Positions 9,778 through 19,186 of a DNA stretch of 32,994 bases are shown here, piece by piece. The DNA is from Chloroflexota bacterium (lineage in GTDB: Bacteria; Chloroflexota; Dehalococcoidia; Lucifugimonadales; GCA-2712585): positions 1 to 32,994 of the forward strand of contig JAPULR010000168.1 of assembly GCA_027294635.1 (NCBI GenBank), in the 5' to 3' direction. A program made the position numbers and the translations under genes. Each line of letters opens with the position of its first letter. Positions within the stretch are counted from its first letter, which is position 1. Under the pieces are notes generated by a model. It had not been told where the DNA came from. It did not search any database and was given only the letters and a program-made list of their open reading frames with translations.

Positions 9778-10121
9778 AGCTCCCTAACCTAGGTGATGCC
9801 AAGATTCCTGACTCCAAGTTAAGAGATTACGTACTATCACTATCCCATCCCCACGGCCGTCATAAAGCAGCCTTCTTCAGAGGATTTGGCTTTTCATCCG
9901 ACTTTTTAGAGATCTTTCGATTAGCTTTATTGGGACATGCAGAGAATCATGACGTAACAGTTATTGAGGAATCACCATTTGGGAAACGGTATACTATACA
10001 AGGCAGCCTTAACGCTCCAGATGGCCGCTCACCACTGGTGAGAGCGGTCTGGTTTATAGAAGATGGGAGCGCCACACCTAGATTAGTTACCGTCTTCCCC
10101 CTGGGACGGAGGCACGGATGA
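9774..10121 (+). CDS. DUF6883-like protein (115 aa), GTG start
   Basis: VKLPNLGDAKIPDSKLRDYVLSLSHPHGRHKAAFF...GRSPLVRAVWFIEDGSATPRLVTVFPLG; GTGA overlap with the kinase stop. Only the 3' part of ORF 9561-10121 is taken as coding. Confidence 0.75.
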   Translation: MKLPNLGDAKIPDSKLRDYVLSLSHPHGRHKAAFFRGFGFSSDFLEIFRLALLGHAENHDVTVIEESPFGKRYTIQGSLNAPDGRSPLVRAVWFIEDGSATPRLVTVFPLGRRHG

Positions 10122-10339
10122 TACGTGAACTAGACAGCGTGGTTCTTACCGTTGACTTGCCTGAGCACAGCCTCAAGAAGGGAGACGTGGGGACCGTAGT
10201 GCTGGGCCACGGGGCTAATGGGTATGAAGTCGAGTTCATGGCCCTGGACGGCGAGACCCTGGCCGTAGCTTCTGTGTCTTCAGATGACGTGCGACCCATC
10301 GGCCACCGGGAGATTGCCCACGCTCGGTCTATAGAATAG
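10118..10339 (+). CDS. DUF4926-like small protein (73 aa)
   Basis: MIRELDSVVLTVDLPEHSLKKGDVGTVVLGHGANGYEVEFMALDGETLAVASVSSDDVRPI; ATGA overlap with the upstream ORF. Confidence 0.8.
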   Translation: MIRELDSVVLTVDLPEHSLKKGDVGTVVLGHGANGYEVEFMALDGETLAVASVSSDDVRPIGHREIAHARSIE

Positions 10340-10440
10340 CTTCAATATGCAACTTTATGTAAAGCTAAATTAGCTTTCCCCACGGGTTTCCAAGCCCCCG
10401 CTTCAGTTATAGTCTACTTCTGGTAACCGCCACGACCGCC

Positions 10441-10485
10441 CCCGTGGTTATCAACATAGCCCTAGTGGACGCGGCGCGAAGGGTG
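10441..10485 (+). pseudogene. Decayed copy of the 3' end of the 9103-9777 kinase gene
   Basis: CCCGTGGTTATCAACATAG identical at 9709-9727 and 10441-10459, similarity continuing in frame: PVVINIDLADAVCHV vs PVVINIALVDAARRV*. Confidence 0.65.
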
Positions 10486-10514
10486 TAGGGGTCGATGGAA
10501 AGGCAGGCAAAAGG

Positions 10515-12611
10515 TTACTCCTCTTCCTCCAGACTCTCCGCCAGAAGCTCCAATAAGTCCCTGGCTTTCTTCTCTCCAGCCACCCCCTTGGCCTCTATGC
10601 CCTCCTCCATCATCTGGAGGCAGAAGGGGCAAGACACCCCCACCGTATCGGCCTTGGTCTCAAGGAACTGGTCGGTGCGCATGTGGTTGATACGGGTGCC
10701 CCGGCTCTCCTCAATCCAGATATGGCCGCCGCCGGCGCCGCAGCAGAAGCCCCTCTCGCGGCAATGGGGCTCAATCTCCACCAGCTTCAGCCCAGGAATG
10801 GCCCTGGCTATGCGGCGGGGCTGGTCGTAGATGCCGTTGTGCCGCCCCAGGAAGCAGGAGTCGTGGTAAGCCACCGTGCCCTCAACGGTTTTGATGGGCC
10901 GCAGGCGGCCTTCCTCTATAAGCTGGTCCACGAACTGGCTGTAGTGCAGCACCTCAAAGTCTCCCCCTAGCTGGGGGTACTCGTTGCGCATGGTGTTGAA
11001 GCAGTGGGGACAGGTGGTGACCACCTTCTTGACATTGTAGCCCTTTAGGGTCTCGATGTTCTGCCGGGCCATAGTCTGATACAGGTACTCGTTGCCCAAG
11101 CGACGGGCCGGGTCCCCGGTGCACCGCTCCTCCTCACCCAGGATGGCAAAGTCCACGCCGGCCTTCTTGAGCACCCGGGCCATGGCCCGGGCGATGCGCT
11201 GGCTCTTCTGCTCCAAAGCCGCGGTGCAGCCCACCCAGAACAGGACCTCCGTCTCCGGGTGCTCCGCAAGGGTCCTGACCTCCAGTCCCTTGGCCCAATC
11301 GGTACGGGAAAATTCGCTGCCCCGCCAGGGATGGCCCCGCTGCTCCATGCTCAGCAGGGCGTCCATGGCCGTGGCCGGCAGCTTAGACTCCTCCAGCACC
11401 AGGTGACGCCGCATATCCATAATGGTGGGGATATGCTCCACCTGCACCGGGCACTCCTCCATGCAGGCGCCACAGGACACGCAGTCCCAGATAGCCTCCT
11501 CGGCCACCACTCCACCTATGAGGGGCTTGCCGTTGGGGGGCTCCTGACCCTTTTCGACATACTTGCCCACCTCTATAAGGTGGTCCTTTATGTCCTCCAC
11601 TATATGCATTGGGGAAAGGACCTTGCCGCTGAGGTTGGCGGGGCAGACGTCGGTACACCTGCCGCAGACGGCGCAGGCATAGCCGTCCAGAAGCTCCTTC
11701 CAGGTGAACTGATCCACCTTCCCGGCGCCGAAGTGCTCTGCCTTCTCCAAGTCGATGGTCTCCATGACACCCGATGGTTTGAGCGAGTGGAAGAAGGCGT
11801 TGAAGGGGGTAGCCACCATGTGCATGTGCTTGGAGAAGGGTATGTAGATGGCAAATCCCAGGATTACCAGTAGGTGCAGCCACCAGAAGAGGCCGTGGAG
11901 CAGATTGGCGCCATCGATGCCCAGCCCCAGGTCCGAGAACCACCGGCCCATAGCCCCACCGACGATGACCGAGGTCTCCGGGCCAACGCCCCCCTTGGCC
12001 ACGAAAAAGGCTTCCGTCAGCAGGGTGGAGACCATCAAGGTGCCTATGAGGGCCACTATAGTTATGGCGTCCTTGCTGCGGGTCAGGTCAAAGCTAAGAC
12101 GATGGGGCCGAGCCCACCACCTGCGAAAGACGGCCCAGGTCAAGGAGGCCAGGAGTATCAGGGCGACAATGTCCAGGTACATGGCGTAGGTCTTGGCTCC
12201 CGTCTCCGTAAGCAGCTTCTCCGAGAAGGGAGTCCAGGCAGCGTCTCCAAAGATGAAAATCACGTAGCTCAGCAGGAAGGACAGAAACCCAAAGAAGATG
12301 AGGACATGTCCAACGCCCGCCTTGTCGAGTAGGGAGACCCGTTGTAGCACCTTTCGCTGGCCCAAAAACACCAGGAAGAAGCTCTGCAGGCGCCGCCAGG
12401 GCTGGTCGAACCGGTTCTCGCTCCGGCCCAGGAGCACAAGTTTGATCACTCGGTGGTAAAAGAGGTATCCAGAAAGACCAAGAGTTACTATCAAGGCGGC
12501 ATATACGCCAATCCAGACGTCGAACTCACCGAAGATATTTTCGGGGGGAACCATGTGTACTCCTTTTAGAGTGGACGCTTTCCACTGTAGCCAGTTTAGC
12601 ACTACCGCCAC
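10515..12611 (-). CDS. Membrane (Fe-S) oxidoreductase: NarI-like membrane domain + 4Fe-4S + two CCG domains (HdrD-like); start may be nearer 12554
   Basis: CAVCGRCTDVCPANL, CVSCGACMEECPVQVEHI, CPHCFNTMRNEYP, RGFCCGAGGG, CPFCLQMMEEG; multiple N-terminal TM segments. Confidence 0.92.
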   Translation of the reverse strand: MAVVLNWLQWKASTLKGVHMVPPENIFGEFDVWIGVYAALIVTLGLSGYLFYHRVIKLVLLGRSENRFDQPWRRLQSFFLVFLGQRKVLQRVSLLDKAGVGHVLIFFGFLSFLLSYVIFIFGDAAWTPFSEKLLTETGAKTYAMYLDIVALILLASLTWAVFRRWWARPHRLSFDLTRSKDAITIVALIGTLMVSTLLTEAFFVAKGGVGPETSVIVGGAMGRWFSDLGLGIDGANLLHGLFWWLHLLVILGFAIYIPFSKHMHMVATPFNAFFHSLKPSGVMETIDLEKAEHFGAGKVDQFTWKELLDGYACAVCGRCTDVCPANLSGKVLSPMHIVEDIKDHLIEVGKYVEKGQEPPNGKPLIGGVVAEEAIWDCVSCGACMEECPVQVEHIPTIMDMRRHLVLEESKLPATAMDALLSMEQRGHPWRGSEFSRTDWAKGLEVRTLAEHPETEVLFWVGCTAALEQKSQRIARAMARVLKKAGVDFAILGEEERCTGDPARRLGNEYLYQTMARQNIETLKGYNVKKVVTTCPHCFNTMRNEYPQLGGDFEVLHYSQFVDQLIEEGRLRPIKTVEGTVAYHDSCFLGRHNGIYDQPRRIARAIPGLKLVEIEPHCRERGFCCGAGGGHIWIEESRGTRINHMRTDQFLETKADTVGVSCPFCLQMMEEGIEAKGVAGEKKARDLLELLAESLEEEE

Positions 12612-12641
12612 GAGGACATCAAAGCCGGTTTCGCAAATCTC

Positions 12642-12670
12642 TTGACACTATCTATGGCCTTTGTTAGGAT
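12642..12670 (+). promoter_or_regulatory. Sigma-70-type promoter for the hopanoid operon
   Basis: TTGACA (12642-12647)-17 nt-TAGGAT (12665-12670) in the divergent intergenic region. Confidence 0.7.
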
Positions 12671-12673
12671 TCC

Positions 12674-13801
12674 ATGCATCGTGTAACGATGTATCCCTCG
12701 GACGGTGCTCCAGAGGGCAAGATGCCAAAGGTCAAAGGCCTTCCAGCCGCACAATTCACCGGGACTCGGCCTAAACTGCCCGATCTGTTTACGCGTTACA
12801 GCGAACAGGTCCAGGCTGAGTTCTGCTCTATCCTGCCCAACGGAAGCATGGAGCTGTCTGACCCCTTCCGCTATCACCTGGGTTGGGCCGACGAGTCGGG
12901 AGAGCGCCTGACGGTTCCCCAGGGTCAGGGAAAGGCCCTCAGATCGGCCCTCTGTCTCTTCGCCTGTCAAGCGCTGGACGGTGACTGGATGCAGGCAGTA
13001 CCTGCGGCCACGGCATTGGAGCTCACTCATAACTTCTCACTCATCCACGACGATATTCAGGATGGCGATACGGAGCGACGTCACAGGCCCACAGTATGGC
13101 GACTGTGGGGCCAGCCCAAGGCCCTGCTGGTGGGCGACGCCATGCATGCGATGGCCTACCAGGTAGCCCTCGACCTGGTGGAGCGAGGCGTGTCGGAGTC
13201 AAAGGCCCTGCGCAGCTCTCGCCTGTTGGTAGAGAGTTGCCTTTCCATGATAAAGGGGCAGTCATTAGATCTGGAATTTGAGGACACCCTCAACATCGGC
13301 CTGGCAGACTACCTGGAGATGATTCGCCTGAAGACGGGAGCCCTCTTCACCTGCAGCCTGGAGATAGGAGCCCTCCTGGCTAGTGACGAGGCGCAGCACG
13401 TCCAGGCCTTCGCGCGGTACGGTAACCACCTGGGTCGGGTGTTCCAGATTAGAGACGACGTGCTGGGCATCTGGGGCAATGAGGAGTACACCGGAAAGGC
13501 GTCGGGCAACGACATCCGGCGTAGGAAAAAGTCCTTCCCGATAGTGCTGGCCCTGGAACAGGCCAGGGGTGCTGACCGCGACCAACTGGTCGCCGTGTAT
13601 CAGAAGGAATCCCTTGTCGAGGCGGACGTAGACCGAGTGTTGGAGGTCCTGGACACGGTGGGGGCGCAAGACCACGCTCACGACCTAATCACTAAGGAAG
13701 CTTCTCTGGCCCTGAGGGAGCTAGAAAACGCACCCCTCTCAAAGTGGGCTAGAAGCGAAGCTGAAAGCCTGGTAGACTTCCTCGTCTCCAGAGAATATTA
13801 G
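12674..13801 (+). CDS. Polyprenyl (farnesyl/geranylgeranyl) diphosphate synthase; start probably downstream (ATG 12689 or 12722)
   Basis: LIHDDIQDGDTERRHRPTVW first Asp-rich motif; FQIRDDVLGIWG second motif region. Confidence 0.93.
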   Translation: MHRVTMYPSDGAPEGKMPKVKGLPAAQFTGTRPKLPDLFTRYSEQVQAEFCSILPNGSMELSDPFRYHLGWADESGERLTVPQGQGKALRSALCLFACQALDGDWMQAVPAATALELTHNFSLIHDDIQDGDTERRHRPTVWRLWGQPKALLVGDAMHAMAYQVALDLVERGVSESKALRSSRLLVESCLSMIKGQSLDLEFEDTLNIGLADYLEMIRLKTGALFTCSLEIGALLASDEAQHVQAFARYGNHLGRVFQIRDDVLGIWGNEEYTGKASGNDIRRRKKSFPIVLALEQARGADRDQLVAVYQKESLVEADVDRVLEVLDTVGAQDHAHDLITKEASLALRELENAPLSKWARSEAESLVDFLVSREY

Positions 13802-13816
13802 AAAGGGAACAGCTTA

Positions 13817-14908
13817 GTGGCCACAGCAACAGAAGTAGCAGCGTCACCTCAGAAGGATACTGTGCGGGTCAAGCCGACCCAAAGGCCAATGGAGATGTCC
13901 CTCCGTCTGGCCAAATACATGCTGGTGCAGAAGCTAAAGGGTCGAAGGCGGTTTCCCATGGTTACCATGTTGGAGCCGCTGGAGATGTGCAACCTCTCCT
14001 GTGTCGGCTGCGGCCGCATCAGGGAGTACAAGGCGATGATGAGCAAGATGATGCCGGTGCAGGAGGCTCTGGCCGCGGTGGAGGAATCCGGGGCGCCCAT
14101 CGTCTCCATCGCTGGCGGCGAGCCCACCATCCACCCCCAGATCGACGAAATCATCAACGAGCTGGTTCGCCGCAAGTACTTCGTCTACTGCTGCTCCAAC
14201 GGCCTTCTCATGGAGCGGGTCATGAAGAAGATCAAGCCTTCCAAATACTTCTGCTGGGTGGTCCACATGGACGGCATGGAGGAGAAGCACGACGAGTCGG
14301 TGGACCGTCAGGGGGTTTTCAAGAAGGCCAAAGTCGCCATCCAGAGCGCCCTGGATCAAGGATACCGGGTATGCACCAACACCACCATTTTCCGCAGCAG
14401 CGACGTGGAGGACCTCCATGAGCTGTTCCGCACCATGACGGATATGGGCGTGGAGGGCTGCATGGTATCACCAGGGTTCGACTACCAAACTGTGAGTGAC
14501 CAGGAGCAGTTTCTCAAAAGGGAAGAGTCCAAAGAAGCTTTCAGGAAAATCCTTGATCCGGAAAAGACCGAGGGGATCAGGTTTTATAACAACCCCCTGT
14601 ATCTCAACTTCCTCCGGGGGGAAAGGGACTACCAGTGCACCGCGTGGTCCAACCCCACCTATACCGTCATGGGCTGGAGGATGCCCTGCTACCCCCTGGC
14701 CGACGAGCACGTTGAAAAGGTCAGCCAGGTGTTGAAGAAGGAGGTGTGGGAGAAGTACGGCGTGGGCAAGGACCCACGCTGCGCCAACTGCATGATGCAC
14801 TGCGGCTTTGAGTCAGCCACCATCTTCGGCGCCGTCACCAAACCCAAGGACTGGGTTACCCTGATTAAATCCGGCGCCATCAGCAAAAGCGGGATAACCG
14901 CAAGCTAG
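13817..14908 (+). CDS. hpnH: Adenosyl-hopene transferase HpnH (radical SAM)
   Basis: LEMCNLSCVGCGRIREY (CxxxCxxC), SIAGGEPTIHPQIDEI, C-terminal DPRCANCMMHCGFE; position in the hopanoid operon. GTG start. Confidence 0.93.
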   Translation: MATATEVAASPQKDTVRVKPTQRPMEMSLRLAKYMLVQKLKGRRRFPMVTMLEPLEMCNLSCVGCGRIREYKAMMSKMMPVQEALAAVEESGAPIVSIAGGEPTIHPQIDEIINELVRRKYFVYCCSNGLLMERVMKKIKPSKYFCWVVHMDGMEEKHDESVDRQGVFKKAKVAIQSALDQGYRVCTNTTIFRSSDVEDLHELFRTMTDMGVEGCMVSPGFDYQTVSDQEQFLKREESKEAFRKILDPEKTEGIRFYNNPLYLNFLRGERDYQCTAWSNPTYTVMGWRMPCYPLADEHVEKVSQVLKKEVWEKYGVGKDPRCANCMMHCGFESATIFGAVTKPKDWVTLIKSGAISKSGITAS

Positions 14909-14916
14909 AGGTATCG

Positions 14917-15633
14917 TTGATAGCCATAGTTGCAGCAATGAAGGACGAGGTCGCCCGACTGGGAGGCCTGAGCCGACGTTCCAAGGGTAGGGCTCAGGTA
15001 ACGGTAACGGGAGTGGGCAAAGACAAGGTAGTAGCCACCATGGAGACCCTCCTCCAAGGGAAGCCCTATCCCAGCCTGGTACTGTCCCTGGGCTTCGCTG
15101 GAGCCCTGTCCGATGACCTGAACACCGGCGACTTGATCCTGGCACGCAACCTCTACCTGGTGGAAAGCGATGGGGTGTTGGAAGTGGACAACCGTTACTA
15201 CCAGCTGGCGGAGCGGGCCATAAACGAGAACGTGCTGCCTTACGTGCGCCGCGACACCCTTACCGTGCCTAACATTGTCCGCACCCAGGCTGAAAGGGAA
15301 CGCTTAGCCCAGACCTACAATGCTCAGGCGGTAAACATGGAGGACTACTGGGTGTGCTCCGCCGCGGCCAGGGCAGGGGTGCCCTTCCTGTCGGTGAGGG
15401 CGGTGCTGGATATGACCCATCAGGAGCTCCCACAATGGGTTGAAGAGATCATGTGGCAGAGGGAGAGAAGGCAGGGCTTAAGGATTCTCCTTAGCTCCCT
15501 GGCTCGGCCCACCAGGATTCCCAAGCTGTTGTCCCTGGCCAGAGGGGTCAAAAGAGCCCAGAAAAGCCTGGGTGAATTCGTCAGGTCTTTTGTGGCGAAA
15601 GCTATTGAAGGAGGCGTCTGTAGCCCAGCGTAA
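14917..15633 (+). CDS. hpnG: Nucleoside phosphorylase family protein, HpnG-like adenosylhopane nucleosidase
   Basis: VTVTGVGKDKV, LSLGFAGALSDDLNTGDLILA, VNMEDYWVCSAAARAGVPFLSVRAVLD; adjacent to hpnH. TTG start. Confidence 0.87.
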   Translation: MIAIVAAMKDEVARLGGLSRRSKGRAQVTVTGVGKDKVVATMETLLQGKPYPSLVLSLGFAGALSDDLNTGDLILARNLYLVESDGVLEVDNRYYQLAERAINENVLPYVRRDTLTVPNIVRTQAERERLAQTYNAQAVNMEDYWVCSAAARAGVPFLSVRAVLDMTHQELPQWVEEIMWQRERRQGLRILLSSLARPTRIPKLLSLARGVKRAQKSLGEFVRSFVAKAIEGGVCSPA

Positions 15634-15648
15634 AGCGAGAAGCGGGTC

Positions 15649-16632
15649 TTGAAAGTTCTGGTCACGGGGGCAACGGGATTTATTGGGGGGAACCTGGTGC
15701 GGGCCCTAAAGGCCAGGGGATACGATGTCAGGGCCCTGGTTAGAGACCAAAGCAGTACCTTAACACTGGAGAATACGGGGGTAGAAGTGGTACCGGGGGA
15801 CGTGCGGGACCGGGAGTCGGTGGCCCGGGCGCTGGAGGGGTGCCAGGCGGTGTTCCACTGCGCCGCGCTGTACACCTTTTGGAGCCTGGAGCCTCGAGAG
15901 GTGTACCAGGTTAACGTGGAGGGCACCAAGACGGTCTTTGAAGAGGCGCTAAAGTCAGGAGTTGAGGGAGTCGTATATACCAGCACCGTCTCCACCATCG
16001 GAATTCCCAAGAAAGGCGTGGGGACAGAGGAGATGGAGCCCTCGCCGCGGGATCTGATAGGCCACTATAAACGATCCAAGTACCAGGGAGAGAAGGAGGC
16101 CTTGAGAGCGGCGTCTAAGGGGCTGCCGGTGGTGGTGGTGAATCCCACGGCTCCCGTGGGGCCCTGGGACGTAAAGCCCACTCCCACGGGGGGAATCGTC
16201 CTGGACTTCCTAAGAGGAAGGATACCCGCCTACGTCAACACGGGTATGAACATGGTGGATGTGGAGGACGTAGCCACGGGTCATATCCTGGCTTTAGAGA
16301 AAGGACAGCCGGGCCAGAGATACATCTTGGGCAACCGAAACATGACTCTTAAGGAGCTCCTCAGAACCCTGGAGAGCATAACCGGAAAGAAGGGCCCACG
16401 GCTGAGGGTACCCATCAACCTGGTTGTAGCTTTGGGAATAATTGACCAGCTGATTGAGGGAAAACTTCTGAGAAGAAGGCCTCGGATACCCCTGGAGGGC
16501 ATGCGAGTAGCTCGCAAGCCCATGTACGTAAGCAGCGCCAAGGCGGTCCGGGAATTGGGGCTGCCCCAGAGCCCGGTAGAAGGGGCACTGGAAAAAGCGG
16601 TACGGTGGTTCAGGGACAACGGCCGGGTATGA
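15649..16632 (+). CDS. hpnA: Hopanoid-associated sugar epimerase HpnA (NAD-dependent)
   Basis: VLVTGATGFIGGNLVRALKARGYDVRALVRD; VVVVNPTAPVGPWDVKPTPTGGIVLDFLRGRIPAYVNTGMNMVDVEDVATGHILALEKG. Confidence 0.93.
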   Translation: MKVLVTGATGFIGGNLVRALKARGYDVRALVRDQSSTLTLENTGVEVVPGDVRDRESVARALEGCQAVFHCAALYTFWSLEPREVYQVNVEGTKTVFEEALKSGVEGVVYTSTVSTIGIPKKGVGTEEMEPSPRDLIGHYKRSKYQGEKEALRAASKGLPVVVVNPTAPVGPWDVKPTPTGGIVLDFLRGRIPAYVNTGMNMVDVEDVATGHILALEKGQPGQRYILGNRNMTLKELLRTLESITGKKGPRLRVPINLVVALGIIDQLIEGKLLRRRPRIPLEGMRVARKPMYVSSAKAVRELGLPQSPVEGALEKAVRWFRDNGRV

Positions 16633-16664
16633 CAGAGTCAGCCGGCCCAAATATGTGAACGGTC

Positions 16665-18662
16665 ATGGCAAGAGTAGCAGATAGAATAACTGAACAGTTA
16701 AGGGCCAGAGTGGAAAACACCATCCACAAGGCCCAGAGATACATGCTGAGCATCCAGCATGAAGACGGCTTCTGGTGGGGAGAGCTGGAGTCCAACCCCA
16801 CCATGGAGGCCGAGTACCTCATGCTCACCCACATCCTGGGGGTGGAGGACAAGGAACGCTGGCGGAAGATAGTCAACTACATCTCGGGTCGCCAGCAAGA
16901 GGACGGCTCGTGGGCCCAGTACTACGAAGCCCCCGGCAACCTAAGCACCTCAGTGGAGTGCTACACCGCCCTAAAGCTGGCGGGAGTGTCGACGGACTCG
17001 GACTCCATGATAAAGGCCAGGGAGTTCATCCTTTCCAGAGGCGGGGTGCCAGAGGTCCGCATCTTTACCAAGATCTGGCTGGCCCTCTTAGGCCAGTACG
17101 ATTGGAAGGGCGTGCCAGCCATGCCCCCGGAGCTTATATTCCTGCCCACCTGGTTCCCCTTCAACATCTACGAGTTTTCCAGTTGGGCCAGAGCAACTAT
17201 TGTCCCCATGACTATCATACTGACAGAAAAGCCGGTAAAGGCAGTTCCTGACTGGGCATCCATTGACGAGCTATACCCGGTGCCCCGGGAAAAGGTGGAC
17301 TTCTCGATGCCCCGTCCCAAGCCCATACGTAGCTGGCGCAGCTTTTTCTACGGGGCAGACCGGCTTCTACGCTTCTACGAGAAGGCGCCCATCAAGCCCG
17401 GCCGGTCCTGGGCTAAACAGATGGCGGCCCAGTGGATCATCTCTCGCCAGGAGGCTGACGGCTCGTGGGGAGGTATTCAGCCACCCTGGGTCTACTCCCT
17501 CATCGCCCTCAACCACCTGGGCTATCCCGTGGACCATCCCGCAATGAAAACAGGGCTCCAGGGGTTCGAGAGCTTTGCCATCGAGGACGGCGACACCTGG
17601 CGAGTCCAGGCGTGTGTTTCACCGGTCTGGGACACCTGCCTGGCCCTCATCGGCATGCTGGAATCCGGGGTACCCTCAGACGACTCCGCTATGCAGGACA
17701 GCACTCGGTGGCTCCTGGAGAAGCAGATCCTTCACGGCGGGGACTGGCAGGTGAAAGCCCCCGACACGCCACCCGGTGGTTGGGCTTTCGAGTTCGCCAA
17801 CAACAACTACCCGGATATAGATGACGTGGCAGAGGTCCTCATCGCCCTGAACATGGCTCGCCTACCCGGCGAGGAAGACCACCGGCGTACGGAGGCCATT
17901 GAAAGAGGCGTCTCCTGGCTCCTGGGCGTCCAGAGCAAGAACGGCGGCTGGGCCGCCTTTGATAAGGACAATGACCACACCTATTTGAGCAACATACCCT
18001 TTGCCGACTTCGGCGAGTCCCTGGACCCCGCCAGCGTAGACGTTACAGCTCACGTGGTGGAGGCCCTGGGGAAGCTGGGTTACGACCAAACCTTCGAACC
18101 CATTGCCAACGCCTTCAGATACATTCGAGATGAGCAGGAAGAGGACGGCCCCTGGTTTGGCCGATGGGGAGTTAACTATATCTACGGTACCGGTGCGGTC
18201 CTGCCGGCCCTGGAAGCCATTGGAGAGGACATGGACCAGCCCTACATAAGGAGGGCGGTCGACTGGATAAAAGCCCACCAGAACGCCGACGGCGGATGGG
18301 GGGAGAGCTGTGGTTCCTACGTAGACCCGTCTCTGCGGGGCGTTGGGCCCAGCACCGCCTCCCAGACGGCCTGGGCACTCTTGGCCCTTATGGCGGCGGG
18401 AGAGGGGGATTATCCAGCAACCCTGCGAGGAATTGAGTACCTGTGGCGGACCCAGCAGGTGGACGGCTCCTGGGACGAACCCTACTTCACGGGGACCGGC
18501 TTTCCCGGCTACGGAGTGGGGCAGCGGCCGAAGAAGATGCCAAGCCCTGGGGACCCGGCGTACCAGGACCTGGATATGGGTGCCGGATTTATGATCAATT
18601 ACTACCTTTACAGAAACTACTGGCCCTTGACGGCCCTGGGAAGATTCAAAAGGAATATTTAA
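16665..18662 (+). CDS. shc: Squalene-hopene cyclase
   Basis: Repeated QW motifs (QHEDGFWWGE, QQEDGSWAQ, QEADGSWGG, QSKNGGWAAF, QNADGGWGES, QQVDGSWDEPYFTGTGFPG); catalytic region NNNYPDIDDVAEV. Confidence 0.97.
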   Translation: MARVADRITEQLRARVENTIHKAQRYMLSIQHEDGFWWGELESNPTMEAEYLMLTHILGVEDKERWRKIVNYISGRQQEDGSWAQYYEAPGNLSTSVECYTALKLAGVSTDSDSMIKAREFILSRGGVPEVRIFTKIWLALLGQYDWKGVPAMPPELIFLPTWFPFNIYEFSSWARATIVPMTIILTEKPVKAVPDWASIDELYPVPREKVDFSMPRPKPIRSWRSFFYGADRLLRFYEKAPIKPGRSWAKQMAAQWIISRQEADGSWGGIQPPWVYSLIALNHLGYPVDHPAMKTGLQGFESFAIEDGDTWRVQACVSPVWDTCLALIGMLESGVPSDDSAMQDSTRWLLEKQILHGGDWQVKAPDTPPGGWAFEFANNNYPDIDDVAEVLIALNMARLPGEEDHRRTEAIERGVSWLLGVQSKNGGWAAFDKDNDHTYLSNIPFADFGESLDPASVDVTAHVVEALGKLGYDQTFEPIANAFRYIRDEQEEDGPWFGRWGVNYIYGTGAVLPALEAIGEDMDQPYIRRAVDWIKAHQNADGGWGESCGSYVDPSLRGVGPSTASQTAWALLALMAAGEGDYPATLRGIEYLWRTQQVDGSWDEPYFTGTGFPGYGVGQRPKKMPSPGDPAYQDLDMGAGFMINYYLYRNYWPLTALGRFKRNI

Positions 18663-18673
18663 GGTGGGGGAGT

Positions 18674-19180
18674 ATGAGGAAGCTGGAAATTAGACCACTA
18701 GAGGATCTTCAGGAAATCTCCGTAGTCGAGGCGAAGATGAAGTGCCGCGTCTTCTGCCTCCGCATCGAGACCCAAAAGGCCCCCGAGTTCATTGACATCA
18801 CCGAGAGGGTTCGGCAATGCGTGTCCGAGTCTATGATCAGGAACGGCAGCGTAACCATCTTCTCCCGCCACACCACGGCTGCCATTAAGATCAACGAGAA
18901 CGAGCCCCTGCTCCTTCAAGATATGGAGAAGTTTCTGGAGCGAATATCACCCAGGAACGGCAGCTATATGCATAACGACTTCACTATCCGGACAGTCAAC
19001 ATGACCGAGGACGAATGCCCCAACGGCCATGCTCACTGCCAGCAGTTGTTACTAAGCACCAGCGAGTGTATACCTATCATCGACGGCATAGTTCAGATCG
19101 GACGATGGCAAAGCGTATTCGTCATCGAACTGGACCGCCCACGTCTCCGGGAGGTCTTAGTCCAGGTTATGGGAGGGTAG
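18674..19180 (+). CDS. YjbQ family protein (UPF0047; secondary thiamine-phosphate synthase-like)
   Basis: SVTIFSRHTTAAIKINENEPLLLQDMEKFLERI...CPNGHAHCQQLLLSTSECIPIIDGIVQIGRWQSVFVIELDRPR; ATG at 18674 after the SHC stop (ORF-track start lies inside SHC). Confidence 0.9.
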   Translation: MRKLEIRPLEDLQEISVVEAKMKCRVFCLRIETQKAPEFIDITERVRQCVSESMIRNGSVTIFSRHTTAAIKINENEPLLLQDMEKFLERISPRNGSYMHNDFTIRTVNMTEDECPNGHAHCQQLLLSTSECIPIIDGIVQIGRWQSVFVIELDRPRLREVLVQVMGG

Positions 19181-19186
19181 CAAACC

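Noticed and set aside
18443-18673. N-terminal extension of the YjbQ ORF
   Set aside because: Lies inside the squalene-hopene cyclase; the YjbQ start is ATG 18674.
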